DNA of 55,525 bases from Alphaproteobacteria bacterium (GTDB lineage Bacteria; Pseudomonadota; Alphaproteobacteria; Bin95): contig JAURGE010000012.1 of assembly GCA_030833925.1 (NCBI GenBank), positions 1 to 55,525 on the forward strand, written 5' to 3'. The notes beneath the pieces were generated by a model. The model saw only the letters and a program-made list of their open reading frames with translations, was not told the DNA's origin and ran no database searches. Numbering within the stretch: position 1 is the first letter of the stretch; every line of letters begins with the position of its first letter. The translations under genes were made by a program, and so were the position numbers. This document shows, piece after piece, positions 1-8,863 of the stretch.

Positions 1-31
1 ACTATTGAGAGAGAAGGCGTCTAAGTTTTCT

Positions 32-640
32 ATGTTTGGTCGCCAAAAGCCCCGTTCAAAATTTGCAAGGGTACGGTCCCTGGTGTGGCCCGCCGGCGGG
101 CTTGAACGAGGCATGAAATATATCTTGCGACGTCTGCAGAGGATGAGAGGTTCACCTCACGCTCTTGCCAGTGGTTTTGCGTGTGGTGCTGCTGTCAGCT
201 TTCTTCCTTTGCCTGGTCTACACTTCATTATGGGAGGACTTCTGGCCGTCGCAATGAGAGGCAGCATTATTGCTTCTGCGATTGGCACCATTATTGGGAA
301 CCCATGGACCTTTCCATTAATCTGGATATCCAGTTTTCGTTTTGGTCATCTTCTTGGCTTTGGTGAGAAGGGTGACATTACAGAGGGATCGCTGTCTAAA
401 ATTCTAAAAGGTGTTGCTGATGATGTGTGGCGGGGAAACTTTCTAGAAGCAGCTCTAGATAGTTTGCCGGTATTCGAACCGATGTTCGTTGGGGGTTCGA
501 TTATGGGTGTTATAGTTTGGTTGGCATTTTATTTCAGTCTGCGTCGAATCATTCGAACCTATCAAAGAAAGCGTCAGGAGCGGATCGATGCAAACAGGGC
601 AGCCCGAGCGGCTCGTCTGCGCACGGTAGGAGAGGGCTAA
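32..640 (+). CDS. DUF2062 domain membrane protein
   Basis: The protein has about 202 residues and matches the DUF2062 family. It has a basic N-terminus, then a Gly/Ala/Pro-rich hydrophobic stretch (the ASGFACG, FLPLPGLH and GNPWTFP motifs typical of the family) and a second membrane segment near residues 150-170, followed by a strongly basic tail. The biochemical function of DUF2062 proteins is not established. I chose the ATG at 32. A TTG at 5 is in frame and the frame stays open to the window edge, so the true start could lie further left. The stop lies 2 nt before pdxJ, and DUF2062 genes are often found near pdxJ/acpS in alphaproteobacteria, so co-transcription is likely. Confidence 0.8.
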   Translation: MFGRQKPRSKFARVRSLVWPAGGLERGMKYILRRLQRMRGSPHALASGFACGAAVSFLPLPGLHFIMGGLLAVAMRGSIIASAIGTIIGNPWTFPLIWISSFRFGHLLGFGEKGDITEGSLSKILKGVADDVWRGNFLEAALDSLPVFEPMFVGGSIMGVIVWLAFYFSLRRIIRTYQRKRQERIDANRAARAARLRTVGEG

Positions 641-642
641 GT

Positions 643-1383
643 ATGACCATTAGAAGGCTTAGACTGGGTCTTAATATTGATCATGTAGCGACTGTTAGAA
701 ATGCCCGCGGTGGAGCTCATCCAGATCCGCTCAGAGCAGCATTACTCGCTAAGTCGGCAGGAGTTGACAGTATCACGGCCCATCTTCGTGAAGATCGTCG
801 GCACATTCGTGACGCAGATGTAGCGCAGCTGATGAATGATGTCGGCCTGCCTCTCAATCTAGAGATGGCACCAACTGCAGAGATGGTTGGAATAGCGACC
901 AAACACGCCCCTCATGCTGTCTGCCTGGTTCCGGAAAATCGTGAAGAGATTACCACCGAGGGTGGCCTTGAGGTTGCGGGTTTACAAGACCGTCTTGGGC
1001 CAATGGTAAGGCAGCTCATGTCAGCAGGATGTCGGGTCTCACTATTCATTGAGGCTGATATTGCGCAACTTAAAGCCGCTGCTGCATTGGGAGTTCCAGT
1101 GGTTGAATTGCATACGGGTCGTTACTGTGAAGCGAAAGGGGCTTCACGCTCCCTGGAACTTGAGCGTATTCGTTCGTCCGCAAAAGAAGCAGCTTTGCTC
1201 GGTCTCGAATGTCATGCTGGCCACGGTTTGGCGTTTGATAATGTAAAGCCAATTGCTGCTATTCCTGAGATTGTGGAGCTTAACATAGGGCACTTTCTTA
1301 TTGGTGAAGCCGTGTTCATCGGCCTTAAAGAGGCGATTTCTGAAATGCGGCGTCTGATGGACGAAGCGATGGCTGTGTCATGA
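643..1383 (+). CDS. pdxJ: Pyridoxine 5'-phosphate synthase PdxJ
   Basis: PdxJ condenses 1-deoxy-D-xylulose 5-phosphate with 3-amino-2-oxopropyl phosphate to make pyridoxine 5'-phosphate, the last step of DXP-dependent vitamin B6 synthesis in the cytosol. The 246-residue product has family hallmarks in order: NIDHVAT near residue 11, HLREDRRHI near 47, NLEMAPT near 72, LVPENREE near 95, ELHTGRY, HAGHGL and ELNIGH. The frame is open well upstream, but the ATG at 643 gives the normal N-terminus and length and is preceded by a purine-rich GGAGAGGG stretch. The stop overlaps the acpS start (ATGA), so the two genes are translationally coupled. Confidence 0.97.
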   Translation: MTIRRLRLGLNIDHVATVRNARGGAHPDPLRAALLAKSAGVDSITAHLREDRRHIRDADVAQLMNDVGLPLNLEMAPTAEMVGIATKHAPHAVCLVPENREEITTEGGLEVAGLQDRLGPMVRQLMSAGCRVSLFIEADIAQLKAAAALGVPVVELHTGRYCEAKGASRSLELERIRSSAKEAALLGLECHAGHGLAFDNVKPIAAIPEIVELNIGHFLIGEAVFIGLKEAISEMRRLMDEAMAVS

Positions 1384-1790
1384 TCATAGGGATAGGTAAT
1401 GATCTAATTGATATCACTCGAATACAGGTGACCCTGGATCGTTTTGGTGATCGTTTTCTTGATCGTGTGTTTACTGAGGTTGAGCGTGAGAAGTCGGATA
1501 GGCGTGCAGCGCGTGCGGCCTCTTACGCAAAACGTTTCGCGGCAAAAGAGGCTTGCTCAAAGGCGCTTGGAACTGGACTTCGCAAAGGTGTATTTTGGCG
1601 CGACATGGGCGTTATTAACCTTCCAGGCGGCAAGCCCACCATGCGGCTTACCGGCGGTGCTGCAGCACGTCTTGCCCAATTGACGCCAAGTGGAATGGAA
1701 GCGGTTATAGATCTTACCATAACCGACGAACCCCCTTTGGCAGAGGCATTTGTTATCATTTCAGCCCGTTCGGTGGTGACCACTATTTGA
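1380..1790 (+). CDS. acpS: Holo-[acyl-carrier-protein] synthase AcpS
   Basis: AcpS transfers the 4'-phosphopantetheine arm of CoA onto the serine of apo-ACP, activating fatty acid synthesis. The 136-residue protein is of normal length. It carries the Mg-binding Asp8 in GIGNDLIDI and Glu57 in the KRFAAKEA motif, followed by the conserved SKALGTG segment. It overlaps pdxJ by 4 nt. In many alphaproteobacteria the next genes are lepB, rnc and era. Here a convergent catabolic gene follows 77 nt later, so that conserved run is interrupted. Confidence 0.97.
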   Translation: MIIGIGNDLIDITRIQVTLDRFGDRFLDRVFTEVEREKSDRRAARAASYAKRFAAKEACSKALGTGLRKGVFWRDMGVINLPGGKPTMRLTGGAAARLAQLTPSGMEAVIDLTITDEPPLAEAFVIISARSVVTTI

Positions 1791-1867
1791 TTTTTATTGC
1801 TAATTCGGACAAGCACCCTTTGGCTAAAATCACACCAAATGGCTGCAACAAGAATCCCAAATATGAC

Positions 1868-3535
1868 TTAGCTGATCATTGCCTCAATTAAGTATGGGCC
1901 ATCATAAGCTAGGGCATTTGCAAACGCAGTTTCGAATTGATCGGGACTAACTGCTCGTTCTCCCGCAACTCCAAACCCTTTAGCCAGAGAAACGCAGTCG
2001 AGTGGCGGATCGTTGAAGTCCATTCCGATTGGAGTGTCATTATTATGGAAAGACTTCAGGCGCTGTTTTAAAACGGAATATCCCTGATTGTTGCAGATAA
2101 TGAAAACCGTCTGTTGCTTAAGGTTTGCCGCGGTCCAGAGTGCTTGGATTGCATACATAGCACTTCCATCGCCGATCACGGCAACCACTTGCCGATCTGG
2201 TTGTGCTGCCTGAACGCCTACCGAGGCAGCTATACCCCAGCCAATGCCGCCTGAAGAATTGCCAAAGTAGCTGTATTTGTCTGTATAGGGGAGAAAGTCG
2301 TTGATAGATCCAGTTGTAGTGATGCCCTCGTCTACAACTATCGCGTCCTTAGGTAATAACTCACTAAGTCGCATCATCAGCCAATCGGGCTTTAATTTTC
2401 CAGTGTCACGAAGAGGTAATGTCGCTTTAACCTTGGCTATCTTCTTTGCCGTCCAATTGTGAGGTTTAATTTTCTCAAGCCGGTCTCGCGCCTTTGAAGC
2501 CAGTGCTGAGCCCCCTTTTTCCTTGAGAACGGGAATAAGTGAGTTCAATGTCTCCTTCACGTCAGCTCGAATTGCTAACTCGCACGCATAATTTTTAGCT
2601 ATTTCCCAGTCTCGTTGACCAATTTGAATAACGCGCATCCCAGGAGGCATTGGCTCGACCTCACTATAAACAGACATCTTTAGTGCGTCGGATCCGATAC
2701 AGATCATTAAATCATGCGGCTCCAATCGCTCACGAACTACGGGTTGAAAGCGAGTGATAGAACCCATGTAAGCAGGGTGATCAGAAGGAAAATGCGCACC
2801 ATCTATTATTGTCTGTTGCCATACAGGCGCGCCCAAGAGGTGCGCAAAATCAGCGGCGCAATCGAATGCATTGCTTCGAACTATCTCGTGCCCAGCTATG
2901 ATTACAGGATTTTCAGCACTGATAATTTTCTCAGCGAGTCTAGTGAGTGTTTCATCATTTGGGCGGACTGCAACGTCTATTCGAGTTGCTTCGCCAAGGT
3001 CAACAGCCCCTTGCATATTTAAGATATCGCCTGGAAGAGATATAAAAACAGGCCCTGTAGGAGGAGTCATTGCCACCTTAGCTGCTCTATGAAGCACTCG
3101 AGTCAGGTCTTCTAGCCTAGTGACTTCCGTAGCCCATTTGACTTGAGACTGAGCGATTGGAACAAGAGGATCGTAGAGTAGCGGTTCTGTAAGGCCATGC
3201 CCTTGTTCTTGCTGGCCTGCAGTCACAATCATAGGAATGCCAGCAATTTTAGCAGAATAGATAGCGCCCATAGCATTACCTAGCCCCGGCGCTACATGGA
3301 CGTTGCAAGCAACCAATTCTCCAGAAGCTCTTCCAAAACCGTCAGCGATACCGATAACGACGCTTTCTTGCATTGCAAGCACATAGCCCATCTCTGGATA
3401 GTTGGAGAGGGCATGCATAATCGGAAGTTCAGTGGTGCCAGGATTGCCAAACATGCGCGAGACACCTTCTTCAAGAAGGCAAGCAATAAAGGCGTCACGA
3501 CCATAGGTCATGTTGGTGACAGAGCTTTTGGTCAT
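1868..3535 (-). CDS. ThDP-dependent decarboxylase, benzoylformate decarboxylase-like
   Basis: A thiamine-diphosphate enzyme of about 555 residues from the acetolactate synthase/benzoylformate decarboxylase superfamily. The N-terminal Pyr domain has FGNPGTTELP and the activating Glu57 in AMQESVV. A central domain follows, then a C-terminal PP domain with the ThDP motif starting GDGSAMY and ending CNNQGY. The FGNPG..ELP and GDGSA..ALWTAA signatures resemble benzoylformate decarboxylase more than acetolactate synthase, and no regulatory subunit gene is nearby. The likely reaction is decarboxylation or carboligation of a 2-oxo acid; the substrate is unknown. I chose the ATG at 3535 (an AGGA lies 11 nt upstream) over the in-frame start at 3619. 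It diverges from a dioxygenase gene, which suggests shared regulation. Confidence 0.82.
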   Translation of the reverse strand: MTKSSVTNMTYGRDAFIACLLEEGVSRMFGNPGTTELPIMHALSNYPEMGYVLAMQESVVIGIADGFGRASGELVACNVHVAPGLGNAMGAIYSAKIAGIPMIVTAGQQEQGHGLTEPLLYDPLVPIAQSQVKWATEVTRLEDLTRVLHRAAKVAMTPPTGPVFISLPGDILNMQGAVDLGEATRIDVAVRPNDETLTRLAEKIISAENPVIIAGHEIVRSNAFDCAADFAHLLGAPVWQQTIIDGAHFPSDHPAYMGSITRFQPVVRERLEPHDLMICIGSDALKMSVYSEVEPMPPGMRVIQIGQRDWEIAKNYACELAIRADVKETLNSLIPVLKEKGGSALASKARDRLEKIKPHNWTAKKIAKVKATLPLRDTGKLKPDWLMMRLSELLPKDAIVVDEGITTTGSINDFLPYTDKYSYFGNSSGGIGWGIAASVGVQAAQPDRQVVAVIGDGSAMYAIQALWTAANLKQQTVFIICNNQGYSVLKQRLKSFHNNDTPIGMDFNDPPLDCVSLAKGFGVAGERAVSPDQFETAFANALAYDGPYLIEAMIS

Positions 3536-3631
3536 CTTATTTGGCGTCCTGCTATGATAATTTGACGTGTAGGAATCTACTGTGGAGGATAGCTGCGAAC
3601 TGAATAACATGGAATTCATAAGGAGTAAGAG
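3536..3631. promoter_or_regulatory. Divergent promoter region with candidate plus-strand promoter
   Basis: This 96-nt gap separates the divergent ThDP enzyme and dioxygenase genes. On the plus strand a TTGACG at 3562-3567 is followed after 18 nt by AGGATA, a weak but possible sigma-70-type promoter. Between them lies a small inverted repeat, GTAG-GAAT-CTAC, that could bind a regulator; it contains a GANTC site. The strong AGGAG at 3621 sits 6 nt before the GTG start at 3632. No regulator gene is adjacent. Confidence 0.3.
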
Positions 3632-4705
3632 GTGGAAGGACTCATAGAAAACCCAAAATCTCTCTCACCTGTTGTGGGTCCAGAAGCCTGGATTGGGTGT
3701 GATATGGCTTCTTTACAGTCAGAGTGGTGTCATGAATGGACGGTTGCAGAAATCGCTGAAATTCAAAGTGCAGTCGATAAAGTTTGCCGCAGTGGGTTAG
3801 ATTTTTTGCAGCTTACCAAGGCAGACTTCCCTTTACCGACTGTTTCAAAGCGAATTTTGTATATGCGACAATATTTGTTGGAAGGTCCGGGTTTCTATCT
3901 TTTTCGAGGTTTTCCCTTAGACGGATTGTCTCTTAGAGAAGCTGCAACAGCATTTTGGGGTATTGGTTTATATATTGGCCGCCCTTGTTCCCAGAATGGC
4001 AAAGGCCACGTGCTTGGGCATGTTAAGAATCTTGGCCTGGATTATAGGGATCCATTGGCACGTGGATACCAGACGTCAGCAGCATTACCATATCATACTG
4101 ACTCAAGTGATCTAGTTGGGCTTATGTGTTGGCAGCCTGCAAAAGCCGGAGGGCTTTCCTCAATAGTCAGTTCCACAACGGTTTTTAACGAAGTTCTCAA
4201 GCGTCACCCCGAAGCAATGACAGAATTGGTAAAGCCTTTCTATCGAACTCGCTGGGGTGAAATTCCAGAAGGGAAAAACTCTTGGGCGGAGGTACCTGTC
4301 TTCATGCCGCATGATGGGCGTGTAATTTCTCACTACGTTCGAAGCGCCATTCGAAAGGGGCAGTTACTTCCGGGAGCTCCCCCTCTCACCGATCACCAGT
4401 CTAGTGCCCTAGATATTGTTGACAGGATTGCTAACGAAGATGGCATTAACCTGAAGATGGACTTCCAGCCAGGTGACATGCAGTTCGTATGTAATCACTT
4501 CACCTGGCATAGCCGAACCGCTTTTGAGGACTTTGATTTGCCAGAAAAACGCCGTCACCTATTGCGCCTTTGGTTAGCATGCGCAGATGGCCCATCACTA
4601 CCAAGCTGGATGACTAATGCCTACGAAGGTGTTACCGAAGACGGAAGACCGAATGGCATTCAGGTTCCTGGAGTGCCGCTGATTGCTCCCCTGGAGGCTG
4701 AATGA
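3632..4705 (+). CDS. TauD/TfdA-type Fe(II)/2-oxoglutarate dioxygenase
   Basis: A 357-residue protein of the TauD/TfdA fold. These enzymes couple decarboxylation of 2-oxoglutarate to hydroxylation of an organic substrate. The HTD facial-triad motif is at residues 155-157 (YHTDSSD). The distal histidine is near residue 293 in TWHSRTAF, and a downstream arginine near 312 could bind 2-oxoglutarate. The protein is longer than taurine dioxygenase (about 280 residues) and resembles the group with an extended N-terminus. The start is GTG at 3632, set by the AGGAG Shine-Dalgarno just upstream. The gene overlaps the SDR gene by 4 nt (ATGA), so the two form an operon. The substrate is unknown. Confidence 0.82.
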   Translation: MEGLIENPKSLSPVVGPEAWIGCDMASLQSEWCHEWTVAEIAEIQSAVDKVCRSGLDFLQLTKADFPLPTVSKRILYMRQYLLEGPGFYLFRGFPLDGLSLREAATAFWGIGLYIGRPCSQNGKGHVLGHVKNLGLDYRDPLARGYQTSAALPYHTDSSDLVGLMCWQPAKAGGLSSIVSSTTVFNEVLKRHPEAMTELVKPFYRTRWGEIPEGKNSWAEVPVFMPHDGRVISHYVRSAIRKGQLLPGAPPLTDHQSSALDIVDRIANEDGINLKMDFQPGDMQFVCNHFTWHSRTAFEDFDLPEKRRHLLRLWLACADGPSLPSWMTNAYEGVTEDGRPNGIQVPGVPLIAPLEAE

Positions 4706-5472
4706 CTAAAACTCTGTTTAGGCTGGATAATCGTGTAGCTATGGTGACTGGTGCAAGTCGTGGTCTAGGTCGCCGTTTTGCGCTGGCGCTAGCGAATGCG
4801 GGCGCAGACGTTGTGCTAGCTGCGCGGGATGGCAAGCGATTGGATGAGGTTGCTGCAGAGATAACCTCTCTAGGCACTAGAGCGCTGCCGGTTGTGATGG
4901 ATGTCACCGATCGATCCAGCATTGAGAAGGCGTATGAAGCTGCAGAAGCGGCGTTTGGACCAATCCGTGCTGTGGTTAACAATTCTGGAATTGCGATAAC
5001 CAAGCGTCTCCTGGATGTATCAGAAGCTGAATGGAATCCGGTGATCGATGTAAACCTTACAGGGGCGTGGGTTGTGGCTCAGACGGCTGCGAAAGCTATG
5101 GTTGCTCATGGGTTAGGGGGATCTATTGTTAATATTTCTTCAATCTTAGGCCAGCGGACCAATCCAGGAATTATCGCTTACAATGCTGCAAAAGCAGGGC
5201 TTGATCATGTTACGCGAGAAATGGCTGCAGAGTTGGCTAAATATGGAGTTCGTGTGAATGCCCTGGCACCTGGCTATATTGAAACAGATATGAACCGAAG
5301 TTACTGGGAAACTCCGCCTGGTAAGGCGCTGATAAGCAGGGTTCCTATGGGGCGTTTAGGGCAAGAAGAAGATCTAGATGGTCCTATTGTTTTTTTAGCT
5401 TCGGATGCGTCTGCTTATATAACAGGTCAAGTCCTTGGCCTTGATGGTGGCCATGCTGTCGGATTTATATAG
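4702..5472 (+). CDS. Short-chain dehydrogenase/reductase (SDR)
   Basis: A classical SDR of 256 residues. The nucleotide-binding motif VTGASRGLG is at residues 15-23, NNSG at 93-96, the catalytic Ser near 146, and Tyr160/Lys164 in the YNAAK motif. The C-terminus has the ITGQ..DGGH signature of FabG-like and sugar/alcohol dehydrogenases. It probably oxidises an alcohol or reduces a ketone with NAD(P). It is translationally coupled to the upstream dioxygenase, so it may act on the hydroxylated product (inference). Without acpP or fabD next to it, it is unlikely to be the housekeeping FabG. Confidence 0.87.
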   Translation: MTKTLFRLDNRVAMVTGASRGLGRRFALALANAGADVVLAARDGKRLDEVAAEITSLGTRALPVVMDVTDRSSIEKAYEAAEAAFGPIRAVVNNSGIAITKRLLDVSEAEWNPVIDVNLTGAWVVAQTAAKAMVAHGLGGSIVNISSILGQRTNPGIIAYNAAKAGLDHVTREMAAELAKYGVRVNALAPGYIETDMNRSYWETPPGKALISRVPMGRLGQEEDLDGPIVFLASDASAYITGQVLGLDGGHAVGFI

Positions 5473-5555
5473 AAGTGGGTGTTAATGTCTCTTGATCAGT
5501 ATTTTTTGCTTCCAACCTTAATCGACATCCAAGCAGCCACAGGAACAGATTGCAC

Positions 5556-6257
5556 ATGACAGAAGTCGCCGCGCCCAGATATCCCGTCACTTCCCGTAAT
5601 CGCCTCAAGCGACGGCATGATAGGGGCCACTACGACCATGCCAGTGTGCACGCAATCCTCGATTCTGGTATTCTGTGCCATGTTGCTTACGTCATCGATG
5701 GACAGCCCTACGCTACACCGACCCTGTATTGGCGAGAGGGCACGCGGCTTTACTGGCATGGTTCCTCTGCCAGCCGAATGCTGCGCTTACACCAGGGCGG
5801 CGTGCCTGTCTGCCTGACTATGGCGCATCTTGACGGGCTGGTGATGGCTCGCACGGGGTTCAACCACTCGGCCAATTACCGGTCGGTAATGTGCTTTGGC
5901 CAGGCGCATCTGATCGAGAGCGATGAGAAGGTCAGCGCGCTCCACGCAATGATTGAGCGCTTCTATCCGGGTAGGGACGCCGGGCTGCGGCCCTTCTCAG
6001 CACTGGACATCAAGGCGACCAAGGTGATTGGCATGGAGATAGAAGAAGCTTCGGCCAAGATCCGTGCGGCGGGGAATCTCGACGAGCCCGAGGACATGGA
6101 TAACCCGAGTTGGGCCGGCGTTATTCCGGTCGCAACCGTTATCGGCGCGGCGCAACCTTGCCCTAACAACCCGTTACATCCCATCTTCGAGGGCCTTGAG
6201 CGCTATGTCGAGGGTGCACACCTCGATGAGGTCCTCGCCGCCGTCGCGCCCCGTTGA
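5556..6257 (+). CDS. Pyridoxamine 5'-phosphate oxidase-like flavin-binding protein
   Basis: The 233-residue product matches the pyridoxamine 5'-phosphate oxidase-related split-barrel family (Pfam Putative_PNPOx/Pyridox_ox_2), with the N-terminal RHDRGHYD segment, the HVAYVIDGQPYATP strand and the WHGSSASRM flavin-phosphate loop. Such proteins bind FMN, F420 or heme; the ligand cannot be chosen here. The ATG at 5556 follows an AGGAAC at a good distance. Sampled lines of the gene are about 60% G+C with G/C-rich third codon positions, more than most neighbours, which suggests recent acquisition. It lies 83 nt after the SDR gene and may be transcribed with it. Confidence 0.75.
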   Translation: MTEVAAPRYPVTSRNRLKRRHDRGHYDHASVHAILDSGILCHVAYVIDGQPYATPTLYWREGTRLYWHGSSASRMLRLHQGGVPVCLTMAHLDGLVMARTGFNHSANYRSVMCFGQAHLIESDEKVSALHAMIERFYPGRDAGLRPFSALDIKATKVIGMEIEEASAKIRAAGNLDEPEDMDNPSWAGVIPVATVIGAAQPCPNNPLHPIFEGLERYVEGAHLDEVLAAVAPR

Positions 6258-6416
6258 TTAACTGCCAGAGCAGGTTGGCATGCCCTAAAAGGAAGATCCG
6301 TATTCATAAAGCATTATCTGACGTGCAGAAGACGCTCGGATAGCTCATTTCATAGGTTGTTATCGAGGCAAGAAATGTCGATATGGGCTTATTTCTTTCT
6401 GAAAACTGAAACGTCG

Positions 6417-7703
6417 TCAGGTGTTTTTGCGCAGCCTTGCAGCAAAGAACCCATCTATCCCTCCTTTATTGCCCCACATGGCTGGGTGAGTGCGGAGATC
6501 ACCGGCACTTGTTATGGCCTCGGGAATACCGGGTAGATCTGAGGCAGTAATTGTCTGCCGTGAGAATTCGTGATGATTTTTTAAAAATTGCTGAACTTGG
6601 CGTTCGCCTTCCTCCGGCTGAAGGGAACAGCATGCATAGATCAGAAGGCCTCCTGGTTCGAGCATCTCACTTGCCGCTTGCAGCATTTGCGCCTGGATTG
6701 GCAGAAGAGCTTTGACCTCAGAGGTCGATTTGATCCAGGGGAGATCAGGGTGGCGGCGAATAGTACCTGTAGAAGAGCATGGTACATCCAAGAGCACACC
6801 TTGCACCGGTGTCTTTGGTCTCCAATCCAATACGTCAGCTACAACTGTTTTAGCTGTTAATTCCAAACGTTGAAGATTGGCCTTTAGCCGATTTAGGCGT
6901 CGCTCATTTGCATCAACAGCAGTCACATAAGCGCCAGCTGCAGCAAGTTGGGCTGTTTTGCCTCCAGGTGCTGCACAAAGATCTAAAATCTGCTTTCCTG
7001 TTACTTCACCGAACAAAAGAGCAGGGAGTGCCGCCGCTGCATCTTGGGGTGCCCATTCCCCATCATGATAACCGACCATTGACTCGATCCTGCCACCATT
7101 TGAACGACGCACGGTTCCTGTTGGTAGAAGCTCGCCTTCGAGAATTTCTGCCCATTTTTTAGATGTTTTGGCAAATATTGTTAAATCAAGAGGGGCTTCT
7201 GTCATGTGAGCACTAGCAATCTCGTATGCCAAATTGCGTCCGTATGATTTAACCCAGCTCTCCCATAGCCAGCCAGGTGTATTAAGCCGGGCGGCATCTT
7301 GGTCCTGCAGCGATGATGCGCCAGCCTCAGCGACCCTTCGCAAGACAGCGTTGATTAATCCCTTGTAGTTAGCTGTTGCTCTACTGGTTGCTAAGGCAGT
7401 TGTCTCACCTACCGCAGCATGTGCTGGCGTTTTTAGAAATAAAAGTTGCGCCACTCCCAGTCGAAGGATGTTCCTTGCAGTGAGCGCCTTTTTTGGAATC
7501 GGTCGTTTTAGATGTTTTTCAAAAACACTGTCGATTTGACCTAGGCGACGCAGAGTGGTTGCAACTAATGCCCTGACAAAAGCCCTGTCTCGGCCCTCAA
7601 GGTTTGTTGCTGCCTCATCGAATGCTCTATCTAGAGGAAACTTTCGACCCAAGCATGCGTCCAGGGTTTGGAGTGCAACACGCCGAGGATTATCTATGCC
7701 CAT
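6417..7703 (-). CDS. rsmB: 16S rRNA (cytosine(967)-C(5))-methyltransferase RsmB-like
   Basis: A 428-residue RNA m5C methyltransferase of the RsmB/Nop2/NSUN class. An N-terminal NusB-like RNA-binding domain (about residues 1-140) precedes the SAM-binding Rossmann domain with [13 protein letters not shown]. Two cysteines of the family are present: [15 protein letters not shown], which helps product release, and [12 protein letters not shown], which holds the catalytic nucleophile. By family it methylates C967 of 16S rRNA during small-subunit assembly. The start overlaps the htpX stop by 10 nt, so it is the second gene of an htpX-rsmB operon. Confidence 0.9.
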   Translation of the reverse strand: MGIDNPRRVALQTLDACLGRKFPLDRAFDEAATNLEGRDRAFVRALVATTLRRLGQIDSVFEKHLKRPIPKKALTARNILRLGVAQLLFLKTPAHAAVGETTALATSRATANYKGLINAVLRRVAEAGASSLQDQDAARLNTPGWLWESWVKSYGRNLAYEIASAHMTEAPLDLTIFAKTSKKWAEILEGELLPTGTVRRSNGGRIESMVGYHDGEWAPQDAAAALPALLFGEVTGKQILDLCAAPGGKTAQLAAAGAYVTAVDANERRLNRLKANLQRLELTAKTVVADVLDWRPKTPVQGVLLDVPCSSTGTIRRHPDLPWIKSTSEVKALLPIQAQMLQAASEMLEPGGLLIYACCSLQPEEGERQVQQFLKNHHEFSRQTITASDLPGIPEAITSAGDLRTHPAMWGNKGGIDGFFAARLRKNT

Positions 7704-8569
7704 GGGTTTACTCGACGGCTGGCTATTCCCATTTCCACTGCTAGTGCTTCAAGCCTCGCAATACGCTCTTCCATCGCCGGGTGGGTTGAGAAGAGCCCAT
7801 CGATGGCTCGACTGTGAAGTGGGTTCACAATGAACATATGTGCTGTTTGAGGGTTTGCTTCAGCAGGTTGATTGTCAACCGTTGACGCGCTTCGGTCGAG
7901 TTTTGCGAGCGCCGAAGAAAGCCACAGCGGGTTGCCGCAGATTTTGGCTCCCATCAAGTCTGCTTCATACTCGCGTGTACGGCTTATTGCCATTTGAACA
8001 ACTGCAGCTGCCATTGGTGCGAGAATCATCATTAGCAAAGAACCGATAAGGCCTAGAGGATTGTTCCGATTGCCCCCAAAAAAGATCGCAAAATTCGCAA
8101 TTATTGAAATCGCCCCCGCAATGCTAGCCGTGATTGTCATGATGAGCGTGTCACGGTTTTTAATGTGTGCTAGTTCATGCGCCATAACGCCCGCAACTTC
8201 TTCATGAGATAAATTTTTTAGTAAACCCGTTGTTGCGGCAACGGCTGCATTATTCGGATCTCGGCCTGTCGCGAAGGCGTTAGGCTGCGGATTGTCGATA
8301 ATGTAAACACGGGGCATTGGCAAACCAGCTCTTGATGACAAATTTTCGACAATGCTGAAAAGGTTGGGTGCTGTTAATTGATCAATTTGCCTCGCTGAAT
8401 AAACCCTAAGGGCTAGTTTGTCTGAATTCCAATAAGCAAAAACATTCATTGCTGCCGCGAGGATGAGAGCAATCAACATTCCCTCAGTGCCGCCTATTAA
8501 AAGGCCAATACTTCCGAATAGTGCAGTTAAAACCGCGAGAAAAACAAAAGTCTTAAACAAGCTAGACAT
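7694..8569 (-). CDS. htpX: Zinc metalloprotease HtpX
   Basis: An inner-membrane M48-family protease of 291 residues that degrades misfolded membrane proteins. Two N-terminal membrane segments (about residues 5-25 and 30-48) precede the catalytic HELAH motif at 131-135. Two more hydrophobic segments follow (about 145-190), then the downstream zinc ligand in the REYEADLMG motif. The active site should face the cytosol, as in E. coli HtpX. It is the first gene of an operon with rsmB. A hairpin lies in its 5' region (8601-8625). Confidence 0.95.
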   Translation of the reverse strand: MSSLFKTFVFLAVLTALFGSIGLLIGGTEGMLIALILAAAMNVFAYWNSDKLALRVYSARQIDQLTAPNLFSIVENLSSRAGLPMPRVYIIDNPQPNAFATGRDPNNAAVAATTGLLKNLSHEEVAGVMAHELAHIKNRDTLIMTITASIAGAISIIANFAIFFGGNRNNPLGLIGSLLMMILAPMAAAVVQMAISRTREYEADLMGAKICGNPLWLSSALAKLDRSASTVDNQPAEANPQTAHMFIVNPLHSRAIDGLFSTHPAMEERIARLEALAVEMGIASRRVNPWA

Positions 8570-8863
8570 GGCTGAAATCTCATTAAAGGGTGCCGTAGTT
8601 GGTCATCCGGCAAGTGAGGATGATCGTTATCAGTATCAAGATTGAATCTATAAACAATTCGCATTTCGTCTGATTAATATCAAAACCGCAAGGTAGCTTT
8701 AGTCATATAAATGAAATCGAAATATGAAACTATGAGCTAAACAATGGCGTGTTGGCAGCTGAAATTTCTATCTTTTTGTTTGGTGATGTAAGCTTTTGGA
8801 AAGAGACTGGTTCATCATAAACTGCTTGCGGGCAGGCTTTTAAATCTGCTACCGGAAGCGTCA
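8570..8863. promoter_or_regulatory. Divergent intergenic region htpX/kdsD with a hairpin
   Basis: A 294-nt gap between divergent genes that must hold both promoters. The clearest structure is an inverted repeat at 8601-8625, GGTCATCC and GGATGATC around a 9-nt loop; with one G-U pair the stem is 8 bp. It lies 32-56 nt upstream of the htpX start, probably in its leader. A GANTC site (GAATC) is near 8644. I could not find a convincing heat-shock sigma-32 consensus for htpX. GGAAG at 8853 serves kdsD. Confidence 0.35.

Noticed and set aside
2714-3022. 102-residue plus-strand frame inside the ThDP enzyme gene
   Set aside because: It is a shadow of the ThDP enzyme's central domain on the other strand, without family features.
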